A stretch of 64,000 nt of DNA from Tetragonia tetragonoides (GCA_038025085.1 CM076153.1:18513001-18577000), one strand, 5' to 3'. Positions 47,583-59,652 are shown, counted from the stretch's first letter. The notes: generated by a model from the letters alone, not told the origin. Made by a program: numbers and translations.

Positions 47583-50313
47583 AGAGAGAAAGCTTCATTG
47601 TGTTCTCATGGCTCCCATAGACTAGGGGAAACGTCCTATGTGCGACGAGGAGTATGACCGGAGCCTTTTCCGCACCGGGTTGCCTTCTACTCGAAAGCCT
47701 CCATCTTGTCACGTGGATAGGGCTCGACTGTACTAGGATTCGTTCATGCGGTTAGACTGGCGCCCGCCTGGCTTTTGGAACCGCAGTGTTCTGTTGCCGA
47801 CTAGACAGAGTCATTTGTCTGACCCAGAGCTGGTACGTTTTCTGACTCAACTTTTTTTGTGTTCAGTATATTCAAACTAAAAATTGGAACTGTTAGTGCT
47901 TCGGCATACGAACAAATTGGGATTTGTACTGGATTGGTGGTTAGCTGTATATAATTTATATGAAATTTATTTTAGCTGTATTTGTGGTGTATTGGGTATT
48001 TGAGAAAGTTTTGTCAGCTTGGCTAACGTGTTAGGGTTATGCTGCAGGCTCATGGGACTACATCCCATTGGTCTATGCTGTTGGGTACCTTTTCGGAGTG
48101 GGCCAGGAGTTTGGTACTGGACTCAGGTCTTGCTGATTTCATGACTGTTATCCCTGCCTGTCATTCGGGGGATTCTAGGATCGTTGCTCGGGGTTTACTG
48201 AAGAGGTTTTGGGATTCCTCGAACACCTTCCATACACCTGTGGGAGAGATGTTTCCTACCCTTGGCAGTTTGCTGTGCTGACGGGGTTGTCTTTTAGAGG
48301 GCGTCGTATCCAGTATGACGCGGATTATTGGCGACAGAGTGACACTTTGTCCTGTATATGCCCATTTTGACCAGGATCGGATTTCCTTGTCGCGGTTGTG
48401 GGAGGCCGCATCTGCACAGGGCCTCACCGAAGAGCAGAGGGCTCGTAATTTCCTGGCTTGCTTGCTGGGGTCGACGATCTTTGCTCAGAAGAAGAGCGTG
48501 TGTCAAGTCGGTTCCTTGACATGTTTGGAGTATTTGTCCAAGGTGCGTGAGTTCAACCTTGGTGGAGCCGCTTATGTTTCTTAGGTGAAGTGGTGCCATC
48601 GGGCCTGTAGGCCTAAGGAGACGAGTGAGAGGACATCTATCACGGGTCCATGGAGGATCTTAGAGGTAAACTCTCTTTTTTTTCTCCTTTTACCTATGTC
48701 TTCAACTAGGGAAGTTATCTTAGCTTGGGTGTTTGTTTGTGTGGCAGCTGTGGTTCTTTGAGTATTTTCCAGCCTTCGGCCCTCATCGTCCTGGTTTGAG
48801 GATGTTTCCTTTAGGTTCACGATGGGTCGGTAGGGACACCCATCCGTTCACTTGCCTGGAGCATTTCCGGGCTACCTTTGAGAGTCATGTTGTATCCACG
48901 GTACGTTGCTTGTTGATCTGTGCGTTCTTTTTGTTCATTTTGTGTGAATGAATTTTGACTTGGTAATCTGCAGGTGTCGTGGTCCGCCTTTGATGAGATT
49001 CCCGGGGTTCCTCTCCATATTACCCTAGAGTCTTTCAGGGTCTCCTCTCTACGAGTGGTCTTTGAGGGGCCATTCAGCTGTGTATGGTATCTGGGGGATC
49101 GCTTGACTCGGTTGGTCTATCCCTCCTTGGGTACTCACCTAGTTCTGGAGGATCCTCCTTTGGTTGTGATCCGTGGTAGGGCGGCACAGGAGTTTATCGT
49201 GCCGGAGATCGTTGGCTTGGACCAGACGACCATGTATCTGGCCAATTGCTTGGATCACCTGATGCCGAACCTTACTTCTGAGGTAAGAAATTTGTCTGTA
49301 TTTTTAAATTGTTTGCCCAATATACTGACTTTTTGTGTCCTGTAGGCGGATCGTCTAGTTCTTCCGGGACCTAGGAGGTCTCGTTCTAGGGCTTCTCGGG
49401 GTCAGCCCCCAAGTGTGACCTTGCCAACAAACGAGGTGGGTATCTAGGAGAGAGTGGGGGGGGGGGGCGCATAGTGGAGGAGCTCCATCTCGATATTGTT
49501 GATGGAGAGGCGGTGGAGGGCCTAGCCTTGCCCGATGGTTGCACGGGGGTGAGTCATCTCTCTCTTTTTTTGTCTCTCTCTTATACTTGTGTTTGTTTTG
49601 AGTTTCTGACTCTATTTTGTGGCCCTCTCTTTCTTTTGTAGTTGAACCGAGAGCAGACTTCTCACGTCTTCAAGCTTATACACCTGTTGAAGAAAGGCTA
49701 TGGTCGGGCGATGGGCAAAGGGAAGAGTTCTCGGTCCAAGACTATTGATGTAAGTAAATTCCCTTCTTCCTTTGTTTTAGCTAAGTGAAGTGCTTAACTT
49801 AACATTTTCGACCATCTACAGATGTCTCAGTCTTCATCTTCGGTAGGACCACGCCACTCTTCTGCAGCGAGGGCTTCTTCGGCGAGCAGACCATCCATTG
49901 CTCGTTCTCCTTCTGTGACGATGACCAGGCCTCCTGTTGATGAGGTGCCCGGACCTTCTGTCCCATATATTCCGGAGATGTTCTCTCCTGTTGATTTCCA
50001 GCCCTCCTTCGATAGGCTGCCTGCACCTACGTCATCGGCTGGAGATTGGGCGAACGCCCCTGGGTGGGATATGTCATATGCTGGGCCTTCTCACCAGGAT
50101 TCTGCTATGGATTTTGCTAGTCAGGCCGCAACGAGCTTATTTGCCTCGGGGCTTCCGGCAGGTACCCCTATGCGGGCTCCAGCGCATGATGGGCGGGATA
50201 TGAGGCCTGAGAACAGTAGGCCCATATATAGCTCTTCTTTCCCTTACTCGACCGGACACTATGGTCAAGGGTTGTCCGTTGATGATGAGGCTGGCAGTGA
50301 CGATTCTAGTTGA
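47583..50313 (+). pseudogene. Antisense gene 1: plant mobile domain (PMD)-like, multi-exon, degraded
   Basis: Exons with GT/AG borders: 5'-UTR exon ending 47442, then 47583-47832, 48048-48666, 48748-48900, 48974-49282, from 49346, 49642-49749 and 49822-50313. PMD hallmarks are FWDSSNTFHTPVGEM, FNFLACLLGS-like (ARNFLACLLGSTIFAQ), LWFFEYFPAFGPHRP and GSRWVG. The last exon is Ser/Pro-rich and unstructured. The ATG at 47608 is followed by in-frame TAGs at 47623 and 47734; frameshifts lie near 48265 and 48310 and another TAG at 48582. PMD proteins occur in plant genes and in Tat and MULE elements. Retained introns mean the gene was picked up as DNA or as antisense RNA inside the element. It is probably dead in this copy. 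Confidence 0.7.
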
Positions 50314-50905
50314 ACGATGTTGGGCCGCTTTGTGAACATTGGTCTTTGAACTTTGAACTCCTGTTTTGGGTGTAACACTTACACACATTTTTTTTGATAA
50401 GCATGAACATGTTATGATGACTCAATTATGCCCGTCTGATCTACTTTATGCAATGTATTGTGCAGTAGAACAAAGCTATAAATTTAGGGAATAGTAAAAA
50501 AAAATGCAAGTAAAGCGCAAAATTTTACACATATTATACCCCCTAAAAAATAGAAAATAAAGAAATAAAAAAAATGGAAAAGATAAATCTAAGAGAGTCT
50601 CGGGCTTTGTTATTCCGCGCGGGTGCTAAAAACTAGACTGAAATCGGGTCGTCTGGATCAGAAATGCGGACCGGAGCAGAAAGGAAATCGGGCTGGGGCC
50701 AGAGTTTGGCCCGCTAGCGGCGTTGGGCTGGGCCGCTAGCGGCGCTGGATTGGGCCGCTAGCGGCGCTGACCAGTCTGCTGACAACTCTCTTTTTTTTCT
50801 TTTTCGGCCCGCGTGCTTGCCTATAAATAGGATGTTTGGGGTGTTTGATGTTGTACCACTTTTTATGTCCCCTTTAACTTTCCTAAGCTTCTCCAATTTT
50901 CTGCC
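50314..50905 (+). promoter_or_regulatory. Intergenic region with promoter of antisense gene 2
   Basis: Three CCGCTAGCGG palindromes spaced 22 bp (50711, 50733, 50755) precede a TATA box CTATAAATAG (50821-50830), 76 bp before the ATG. Upstream, 50340-50600 is AT-rich 3' flank of antisense gene 1 without other signals. Confidence 0.6.
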
Positions 50906-52141
50906 ATGGTGAAATCCTTTGAAGATCTGTTTGATGCTTGGTGCAAAAATCTGATCGTAGAAGACAAACTTGAACTAGCCCCATTCCTTGTTTCTACCCT
51001 GCTAAACTTAAAACCAACCAAAATATTATGGCATCTTCTTCGTTCTGCTTTGAATTATTGGAATCCTGACTTCTATGTTTTCCGGTTTGGTAATTCTGAA
51101 TTATGCCCTTTGGTTGAGGAATTTGCTGCGACCACTAATATTCCTGACGTTCTTCCCCCAACTGTGCGTTATGTGAGAGATGGTTTTAGGGATCTATACA
51201 GAAAATCTTTGGGCTTATCATCTGCAGAAGCTAAAAACATGGTGCTTGGTGCTGATGTGGACTTGGTTCAAATGTGCGAAAAATTCGCCATTTCTTCTGA
51301 AAAAGGTGCCATCAAATGGCTTGAAGGACATTCTCCATTACATCTGGTGATAGGAGAAACCATTATTGGGCTTGACAGGTTGAAAACATCTCCTAACCAA
51401 GCTTTCTCGGGCAGCCCCCTATTGCTTCAAATCTGGTTATGCGAGCATTTGAGGTTGATAGAGTCGCCGGATAATCTGATTATCCGTGTTCCTCGGACTT
51501 GGTCCAAGAAGACTTATACTGCCGCTAGTTTTCTGGTGAGGAAAAGGCTATGTTCTGAAAAGTCCCTGGCTGTATGGGATGCCTTTTTCCAGGCGGGACC
51601 TATCATCCGTTGGCATGTGTCATGGTGGAGTTTGACTTCTTTAGTGGCTTGTGACGACCTGATCCTTTATACTACTATACTAGGTTTATACAGGACTACT
51701 TTCTTCTTTCCTTGAAGGGTCATGAGGCAATATCGCTTGAGGCAGGTGATTCCTCGTCATGAGACTACGAGACCCAATGTAGTTGCCTTAACCACTGAAT
51801 TTGCTGCTGAGTGGGAAAATTATTGGCGTAGCCGGCATCGTTGGGCTGTACCTCGGATGATTGCCACCACCCAGGTTTCTGAAACCTATCTGAACTGGCT
51901 ATCCTGCAGTGATGGGGAAGCGAGACGAGTCCTTCATCATGAGGAGTGGGACCAACTAAAGCCTAGGTATGACTCACAAGCAGGAGGCAAGAAAAGGAAG
52001 GAAGTGTCTCGTATGGGAGACTGCCATGTACTGAAGAGAGGCAAGCCCCCAGCTCAAGAAAGCGATCAGAGGTCGTCCTCAAGCCAGGGTCCTTCAAAGA
52101 AGAACTCTTCAACGATGCCTTCTAAAGGGAAGAAGGATTAA
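50906..52141 (+). pseudogene. Antisense gene 2: single-exon retroelement-associated ORF, one in-frame stop
   Basis: A good start context (gccATGg) opens a frame of 411 codons interrupted only by TGA at 51713-51715; the downstream part reads on in the same frame to TAA at 52139-52141. The N-terminal half (LLRSALNYWNPDFYVFRFGNS, ELCPLVEEFAATTNIP) resembles the PMD/DUF7745-type ORFs found with plant Tat elements. The middle has GETIIGLDRL and WLCEHLRLI. The C-terminus is basic and Ser-rich (SQGPSKKNSS, KGKKD), perhaps nuclear. AATAAA at 52278-52283 could end its transcript. It is antisense to C, beyond the integrase end. Molecular function is not known. The lone stop may be readthrough, a recent mutation or an error. 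Confidence 0.65.
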
Positions 52142-52469
52142 AGTAGTTTTCTAAGAAAGCAAGTCTAGTTTTCAAAAGAAGATAATTATGGGAATTGGTT
52201 TAGCTTAAACCCTCATAGTTGCATTATTTTCTTAGGAAGTTTTAATTCTCGCAATGTAAGCTTATTCGTTCAGTTTGAATAAAGATTATACTTTTTGAAT
52301 GAGTTGAATGGAATTTGTTGATTGATTATGGTCGGGCCCCTTTGAAAGGGCTACCTACGTATCCAGTGTGGAATCAGGCCAGCGTAGTTCGTTCAATTAG
52401 TTTTCGTCTTTTTTTATTTTATTTTAAGTTTTTTATTTTTATTTTTATTTTTATTATCATTATTTTTTT
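52142..52469 (+). other. 3' flank of antisense gene 2 and gap to integrase
   Basis: Holds AATAAA (52278-52283), then a segment CTACCTACGTATCCAGTGTGGAATCAGGCC (read in parts, 52350-52380) whose reverse complement recurs in D near 58085, and a T-rich stretch (52400-52470). The D match shows that this spacer is a conserved Tat feature. Confidence 0.55.
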
Positions 52470-53803
52470 TTAGACGTAACACTTCTTCAATTGATCCATG
52501 TTGGTAAGCTGGCTGAACTCGATGCCATCAATATCCATGAGTCTGATGGCGCCTCCTGACAAGATGTCTTTGATGATGAATGGTCCGAACCAATTTGGTC
52601 GAAACTTGCCTCTAGGGTCGGTTACCGGGGCTCGTAGTTCTTTCCAAATTATGTCCCCTTCCTTTAAGTTTCGAGGTCGAACTCTTTTGTTGAATGCTCT
52701 CGCCATGCGTTGTTGATACATGTGGGAATGGTCTAGGGCCCGTAGTCGTCTCTCATCCGTGAACATAAGCTCTTCATAGCGAGTTTGTAACCATTGGGTT
52801 TCGGGGATATCTCCTTCTAAGGCTATGCGCATGGATGGTAGGTGGACTTCTATGGGAAGAACTGCTTCCATTCCGTAGACTAGGGAGTAAGGTGTTGCTC
52901 CCGTAGAGGATCTTATGGATGTCCTATACCCCCAAAGGGCAAATGGGAGTTTGATGGGCCAATCCTTATAGCTTTCTATCATCTTTTCAATGAGAGTTTT
53001 AAGGTTTTTGTTGGCGGCTTCTACTGCACATTGGTTTGGGGACGGTAAGGGGATGATTTGTGGTGCTGAATTTTGCAACTTTTAAGGAGGGTGGCGGTTT
53101 CGGCTTTGAAATGGGATCCGTGGTCACTCATGATTTCATGTGGAACAGCATATCGACAAATGATGTTGTTCCTTATGAATTTGGACACTTGTTTGGAGGT
53201 AAGGATGGCATAGGACTGGGCTTCAACCCACTTGGTAAAATAGTCTATGGATACTAGGATGTATTCATGTCCTCCCGAGCCCTTTGGGGTGATCTTTCCA
53301 ATGATGTCTATTCCCATGCAAAAAATGGCCAAGGAGCAGTGAAGTTGTGAAGCATCGAGGGTGGCATATGCTGCAGGTTGGGATATATTTGACACTTCTT
53401 ACATTTCTTGACATAGTCGTCACAATCCTTTTCCATAGTAGTCCAGTAGTATCCCAGTCGTAGGACCTTTTTGGAGAGCATTCGACCATTCATGTGTGGC
53501 CCACACACCCCATTGTGTACTTCGTCCATGATCTCTGCAGCTTCTTTGGCGTTCACGCATCTGAGGTTTACCCCGTTGTGGGATTTTTTGTACAGAACCC
53601 CCTTGTATTCTATGTATTGCGCCGCTAAGAGACGGATGGCCCGTTGAGCTCTTAGTGGGGCATCCTGAGGGTACGCTCCTTTGGTGATGTAGTTGTAGAC
53701 GTCTCGGTACCAAGGGTCTTCTTCGATCGGAGCCAAGATCATTTCTGTGTCGAGGTTGTTGCAAAAGGTCGGCCCGCTTCTTCTTCTTGAGGAGTGGCAC
53801 CAT
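52470..53803 (-). pseudogene. C integrase (Tat type), frameshifted
   Basis: The zinc-binding part lies at 53742-53308 (GPHMNGRMLSKKVLRLGYYW, CKKCQIYPN). The core lies at 53395-53021 (GIDIIGKITPKG, DYFTKWVEA, IMSDHGSHF, SSPYRPQTN). The end lies at 53078-52470 (VEAANKNLKTLIEKMI, LWGYRTSIRSSTGATP, FGPFIIKDIL). D-D-E residues are present but spread over three frames, with breaks near 53330 and 53050. No RT lies upstream; sequence above 53803 is non-coding. Confidence 0.82.
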
Positions 53804-54176
53804 TGGGGGGAGTTTAGCTACTTAAATTCCTGTAAAAGTGTAAACCTGTATTCTTGCTTTGCGAAATTCACTTACATTACTCAAATTGATTAGTTAATGA
53901 TTTGTGCAACTCTGTATTCATTGGATTTGTCAATAGTTAAACAAAGAGAGAAATGAGCAAGAGGAGTTTTTATTGATTTGCAAGAATAGATAAGCACACA
54001 TGACTTTAGGGAAGAGGGTCCCTAATACCCGTCAAAAGGAAACTAGACTTAGAAAAAAAATAGAAAGAAGGGGAACACCCCCTGTTCAAGACTCAACCTA
54101 AAGATTTAGTTAAGACCTTAACTCGACAGGACTTTAAGACTCAGATTCGATTCCTCTAGCTCTTGCAGGTAATCAA
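53804..54176 (-). other. Non-coding junction where protease, RT and RNase H should be
   Basis: AT-rich, no frame, no similarity to pol seen. It directly links gag and integrase fragments, so about 2.5 kb or more of pol is missing from C. Confidence 0.65.
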
Positions 54177-55452
54177 TCAGTTCCAGGGCTCTTCATCCAT
54201 ATTGCCCTCCCTTAGTGGTGGCAGAACTTCTCCTCTGTCGATAACACTTTGAATGTCGTCTTTCAGACGTAGGCAATCATCTGTATGGTGTCCGAACAGA
54301 CGATGATACTTGCAGTAGAGTCGGTTTTCTCCCGACTCTGATCTTGCCTCTTCCAAAGGGATGCAAGGTTGAATGTCACCTCTCCATACTAGCGCGTTCA
54401 TAATTGCTTCCATTGGCGCAAAGAGAGGGGTATACTTTTCATGACTATAACGACACCAGCTGACCGTCCAAGTGTAGGGTGGCCACATTGTCCCTTGATC
54501 GATGAAACGCACGACTAGCCCTTTAAAACGCCTGCACTGGTTGATGTGATGTCCCTCAGCCGCGCAATAGGTGCAGCTTAAAAAGGGGTTCCCGTCTCTT
54601 GGCATAAACTTTGATGTAGGGGTCCTTGGGCGAACATACCCATACTTGGACATCTTGTGATACAAAAGGTCTTGACGCCACCAAGTTTCTTCTTTGGTTA
54701 AGATGATTGCGTTTCTGTGCTTGGAGGTGCGCTCTTCCAGAATGTCAACCTTCTCCCTCATCTCTTGTATCTCCTTGATTATACGAGACAGATTTTCTTG
54801 TACTTGGTTTCTGTCATCCACTATTTCGTAGCTTTCTATGGCAGGCTCTTCCTCGTAGGACTTTTGAGAACTCAAAGTAGTCTCATCATCATGGATGAAG
54901 TGGGAGTAATTTTGGGGCTCCTCTATTGCGATGTGATTGATAGCATCTAGGAGGTTATCGAAACTTCCTGCTTCCTCATCTTTGGGCGATGGTAGCGTGC
55001 CATTATCTATCTTGTCTTGGATGATGTGTCGAAGGGCCCAACAATCATTCGTGTCGTGCCCTTTTCCCTGATGATACTTGCAGTAATGGCCCTCCTTCCA
55101 ATTGCTGCCTTTGATACTTTGTTCAGGGGTGGGACCTATGGGTCGGAGCATGTCCTTGTCTACCAATCTTTCAAGAGAAGTATTGAGGGTTACTCCCAAT
55201 GGCGTGAATTTCCTGGGTACGGCCTTCATTAGGTGAGACATTGGAAGAAGATGTATCGCTTTTACGTTTCTTTTCTGGCCCATAGGGAGCGGGATCAGGC
55301 TTTCCTGGAGTCATGGATTTGCGATTTTCAGACGAAGGGACGAACATGGGCGTGTCCCACAACTGTCGTGACTTGATGTTAGTGATGTCAGCTTCCAAAC
55401 GATCTACTCGGTCAGTCATCTCCACCAGATACTCTTGGACTGTTCTAATCAT
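54177..55452 (-). pseudogene. C gag remnant with zinc knuckles
   Basis: The N-terminal coiled-coil-like part (55452-55171, EYLVEMTDRVDRLEADI) shifts frame near 55230 into RKFTPLGVTLNTSLERLV and knuckle-like HYCKYHQGKGHDTNDCWALR. A second knuckle (CTYCAAEGHHINQC) and a third region (YCKYHRLFGHHTDDCLRLKDDI) follow to 54177. The central capsid block is not found, so gag has lost its core. The pattern is typical of Tat-clade nucleocapsid. Confidence 0.75.
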
Positions 55453-56559
55453 GATGTGACCAAGTGGCTCGAATCAAGAAGCGGACCGGATCAGACCCAA
55501 TCTTTCTTCTTCGAAATCTATCTGAACAGGAAGCACAGAGCGCTTAGTAACGAAACATGAGACTTTCATCAAATGAAAAATTGACCCACACGTAGAAAAC
55601 ACATTGTCCTAAAAAGAAAAGTCCTTAAGCCTAAATGCCCAAATACTCTCCTAATGTTCAAAGGAAATAAAGTCAATGAACGAAATAAGAAAAATAGAAA
55701 AAGATAGTTATCCTAGTTTTATTTTCCTAGACTCAAAGAAAATAAAAAATGGGATAAATAAATAAAAAAAAAAAAGAAATTTCGGTCCTTCTTTTTTTAT
55801 ATATTTTTTTATTTTTTCAGCATTTTTTATTTTTTGCTTCGCCGTTTTTTTTTTGTTTTTTTTTTTTAATTTTTTTTTTAACCGAATCTGAATTACATCA
55901 AAAGAAAAAAAAAAGAAAAATACAAAATAAGAAAAAGGGGAGGGAAAATTAAAGACTGACTCTCTAGAAATTGTTCATGACTTTCAGAATAGATCATTGG
56001 GAAAATGATGAGTGTTCATTGAATTTGAATTCTCACACCATCTTTGGGCACTAGGAACTAACTAAAATAAAAGAAAAGACTCCTAGCACGTAGGTACATG
56101 TTGGCACATAATCACGTAATTCATGCATTCAAGCAAGCATTATAACGACGCAATTTACAGGCAAACATGTGATCAGACGGGCATTACAACGACACATGCA
56201 CAACAAGCAAGCGGATGCATGAATGTGGGTTAAAGGCTTTTGGCTCCTGTGAGGTCACCATGACAAATTACAACTTCCGTTCGGCGGATGGTCGACACAT
56301 CGATTGTAATTCTTTTCATCAACAAAGGATTGATGAGTCATGGGTGAGGAAGCGTCGATTTGCACGAAAGGACAACTGTATATTCCTTTAGATATACGCG
56401 TTGTCTACGAGTTGCGACACAAACTTCCTCGAGGGTCGATAAGGGTCAAAAGGTTGTGCCAATGCACATGCAAATGATGCAAAATAATATGGAACATGTT
56501 ATTTAAAGAATTAAGCAAACTTGACTTTCGAGTCTCACCCTCTTATAAGTCCCCAGTGA
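55453..56559 (-). other. C 5' leader
   Basis: No credible frame. It has a strongly A/T-homopolymeric block (about 55740-55925) and ordinary AT-rich sequence around it. Confidence 0.6.
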
Positions 56560-56577
56560 AGTCGCCACTGTAAGGAC
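56560..56577 (-). other. C primer binding site (tRNA-Arg type)
   Basis: Element-sense TGGCGACTTCACTGGGGA one base inside the 5' LTR. This is the primer site type typical of the Tat/Ogre lineage. Confidence 0.85.
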
Positions 56578-56578
56578 C

Positions 56579-57914
56579 CGGGATTTTTCATTACCAATCC
56601 TTTTGTTTTTCCCCGGAGTGCATCCTTATAGAAAATTTGTCAGTTGGGGGCTTACATAAGTTCAAGGGACCATCGAGTTAGAAAAGCTTTTGAAAAGACT
56701 TGAATTGAATAAAAACCATGAAAGAGGTCACAAATCTGCTATCGGCATTTTATCGAAGGGACAAACCGAAGGGACAACCCAATAGTGTGAAAAGTGAACT
56801 AATCATGTTTTTAGAAAGACTTCCACTTATATAGAACATATAAGTACCCAAGAATAATAGGTTCGGGGGCGAAGGTGCGAGGTGGGAAGGTGTTAGGCAC
56901 CCAACTCGCTCGTTTATGACGGCCTCTACTAACTCAAGTTTTCTTAATAATTTAAAGACATGATTCCCACACAAAACCGGATTAACAACCTAAACTTAGA
57001 CTATTAATTGGTTCATCACAAGCATCACAACATTTATTTTTAACCCTTATTTAGACATGCATTCGATTGACAAGTTGAGCAGCACAACGACTATACAGGC
57101 AGTATTTAGGAAGCAATAAAAACGTTATTGTAGCATGATATCTACATTATGACTACTTAGAAAATAAACAAATAAGCAAGCAATTTAATTTGAGCCCTCA
57201 GGAATTTGTACCTGAACTGTAGGCTATATTTGACAAGAATAGTAAAAATAGATCTCAAGTTTGGAAGAAAGAGGGAGAAGCTCAGAGTCAATACTACTGA
57301 GAATAGAGGGTGTCATCTGTAGATTGTCTGTTTTGAACTGAGGGTGAAAGGTTGTTTATATAGGCGTGGGAAGTAGGGTTGAACGGGTGAAAATTGAGCT
57401 AAAAACGAGACGAGCTTGAAAAATAAGCCAGGCCCGAAGGAAAAGGCAGCGCCACTAGGGGCGCTGGACAAGGCCGCTAGCGGCCCTGGCTTGGGCCGCT
57501 AGCGGCCTTGGTCAACACCGCTAGCGGCCCTGGGACATCTTCCAGGGCCGCTGACGGCAGTCAGCAGCCAGCTGGATGACGTCATAATGACATCATCCAG
57601 CCTGTCTTTATCTTCCGGGGAATTTTTAATGATCCGAAAAATCGGAAAAGACTGTTTTACCCTTGAGTGGTGAAAGACGATTTTACCCCTATATCGCAAC
57701 TTGGCGACCGGAGGTCGAAATGAGGCATGAGACGTGTCGTTGGAAAGCTCTTGAATGGGGCTTTTGGATGGCATGAAATAAAGGAGTGTTTGGAGAAAAA
57801 CCTGAGACCTTATTTTAAAGTATTAAAGCAAAATAGCAGTTCAAGCTTAAAAATTACTCTTTTCATCATCGGGCTTTTGCGGAGAAATCTGAAGACGCTT
57901 TTTTGACGTCTACA
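56579..57914 (-). repeat. C 5' LTR, 1336 bp
   Basis: From TGTAGACGTC (57914) to GTCCTTACA. It contains three GCCGCTAGCGGC-type palindromes at 57472, 57494 and 57517, and TATA box CCTATATAAA (element sense) at 57355-57364. Compared with the 3' LTR it has extra palindrome units and a longer GACGTCAT segment. Confidence 0.9.
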
Positions 57915-58282
57915 ATCACACACTTCTATACCATCTAGAGTACTTTGTGGAGGGGATTTATATTGGGTTTCTTTGAGCCTTTATCTTTTCTTTGACACCT
58001 TTACCGAGCCTGATATTACAACCCCAAAGCCCTCCCAGAGGCACGACCATTCATTTATTTAAGTCTTGAACTACGTTGGCCTGATTCCACACACTGGATA
58101 CGTAGGAAACCTCGAAGAGGTCCAACCACGACAACCACTTTGTCACATGATCATAAAAAGTTGTCCCACTCCACCATCTTCAACTCAGGCGAAAAGTAAA
58201 TGAGCCTGGTAGGTTGAAGCCCGAACGGGCAGCCTAGGCAAAAGTTAGGGCAACAAAAAAAATGAATAAATTCAACATCTTA

Positions 58283-58660
58283 TGTCAGCCAATGATCGCA
58301 AGAACGATTATAATTTCATTTTATTCGAAACTACTCATTATGTCAGTCAATGATCGCAAGAGAGGTTATACTGTCATTTTATTCGAGGCTACTCATTATG
58401 TCAGTCACTGATCGCAAGAGAGGTTACACTGTCCTTTTATTCGAGTCTACTCATTATGTCAGTCAATGATCGCAAGAGCGGCTACACTGTCCATTTATTT
58501 GAGGCTATTCATTATGTCAGTCAATGATCGCAAGAGCGATTATAATATCCTTTTATTCGAGGCTACTCATTATGTCAACCATTGTTCGCTAGAGCGTTTA
58601 TACTGTCCGTTTACTCGAGGCTAGTCATTATGTCAGCCAATGATTGCCAAGAGCAGTTAT
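58283..58660 (+). repeat. D 60-bp tandem array
   Basis: ATGTCAGTCAATGATCGCAA starts at about 58337, 58397, 58457 and 58517, with related units at 58283, 58577 and 58630. The core is the reverse complement of the C unit GCGATCATTGA, as expected for opposite element orientation. Confidence 0.88.
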
Positions 58661-58699
58661 ACTGTCCTTTGTTCTTTATTATGTTTCAATCAATGGTTG

Positions 58700-59530
58700 C
58701 TTAAGCTAGTGCATTTCAACTGTTCATATATGTTACTTTCCATTTACAGTCGTCATTTTGATTGCACCGTCTTGTCCACCTTTTCGTTTCCCGTCCAGAG
58801 ACGGGATCTCGGCATCCACCGAGTAGTGTTTAATCAATGTTTGCTTAGAACAAAGCATTCCCATACTGTTCACTCTCACCAATGTTACTTTCCATTTACA
58901 GCCGTCATTTTGATTGCGCTGTCTTGTCGACCTTTTCGTTTCTCGTGCAGGGACGGGATCTCGGCATCCGCCGATGGTGTTTAGTCACTGTTTCCTTAGA
59001 ACAAAGCATTCCATACTATTCACTCTCACCAATGTTATTTTCCATTTACAGCTATCCTTTTGATTGCGCTGTCTTGTCGATTTTTTTGTTTCTCGTGCAG
59101 GGACGGAATCTCGGCACCCGCCAAGTGGTGTTCAGTCACTATTTTCCTCGAACAAAGCATTTATACTATTCACTCTCACCAGTTTTATTTTCCATTTACA
59201 ACCATCATTTTGATTGCGTTGTCTCATCGACCTTTTCATTTCTTGTATAGGGACGGAAACTCGACATCCGCTGAGTGGTGCTTAGTCACTGTTTGCTTAG
59301 AAGAACGCATTCTATCCTATTCACTCTCAAAAATATTATTTCCATCTACAGCCAATCACGCACAAAACCGGTGGTTGCGTTGTCTTGCTTACCTTTTCAT
59401 TTTCTGTGAATACAGGTGTCATGCAGTCGTCAATTCTCCACCGCGAGCATTTGTCACTGCTAACCATTACCTTTTTTCTTGTGTTCAGAAATATGAGATC
59501 TTAGCATCCACAGAGCGCGTTCAGTCAGGG
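58700..59530 (+). repeat. D 150-bp tandem array
   Basis: Units containing CCATTTACAG, GATTGCGCTGTCTTGTCGAC and GGGACGG(g/a)ATCTCGGCA start at about 58740, 58892, 59042, 59192 and 59342 (last ones diverged). Long frames across them repeat the same peptides and are not genes. Confidence 0.88.
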
Positions 59531-59652
59531 TTTGCCTGAATTGTATTCATACTGTACACTCTCACACACCAAGTGCACATCAGCATCCTGCATGTTGCCT
59601 TCAGAATACTTTGATCTTCGCTTTACTCAAGTTCGATCAAAGTGGGGGCTTC

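Larger units (their letters stand above)
44725..57914 (-). mobile_element. Complete Tat-clade Ty3 element C, 13.2 kb, non-autonomous, with antisense genes
   Basis: LTRs TGTAGACG...GTCCTTACA lie at 57914-56579 and 46015-44725, flanked by ATCAC (44720-44724, 57915-57919). Order in element sense is 5' LTR, tRNA-Arg PBS, leader, gag, integrase, two antisense (plus-strand) genes, tandem-repeat 3' region, purine tract (AAAGTGGGGGCTTC) and 3' LTR. Protease, RT and RNase H are absent. Antisense ORFs between pol and 3' LTR, some with the plant mobile domain, are a known trait of the Tat lineage. Confidence 0.88.

Noticed and set aside
58640..59539. Three overlapping plus-strand frames of 114-159 codons
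   Set aside because: Translations of the D 150-bp tandem array; the same peptide recurs each unit, no start or domain.
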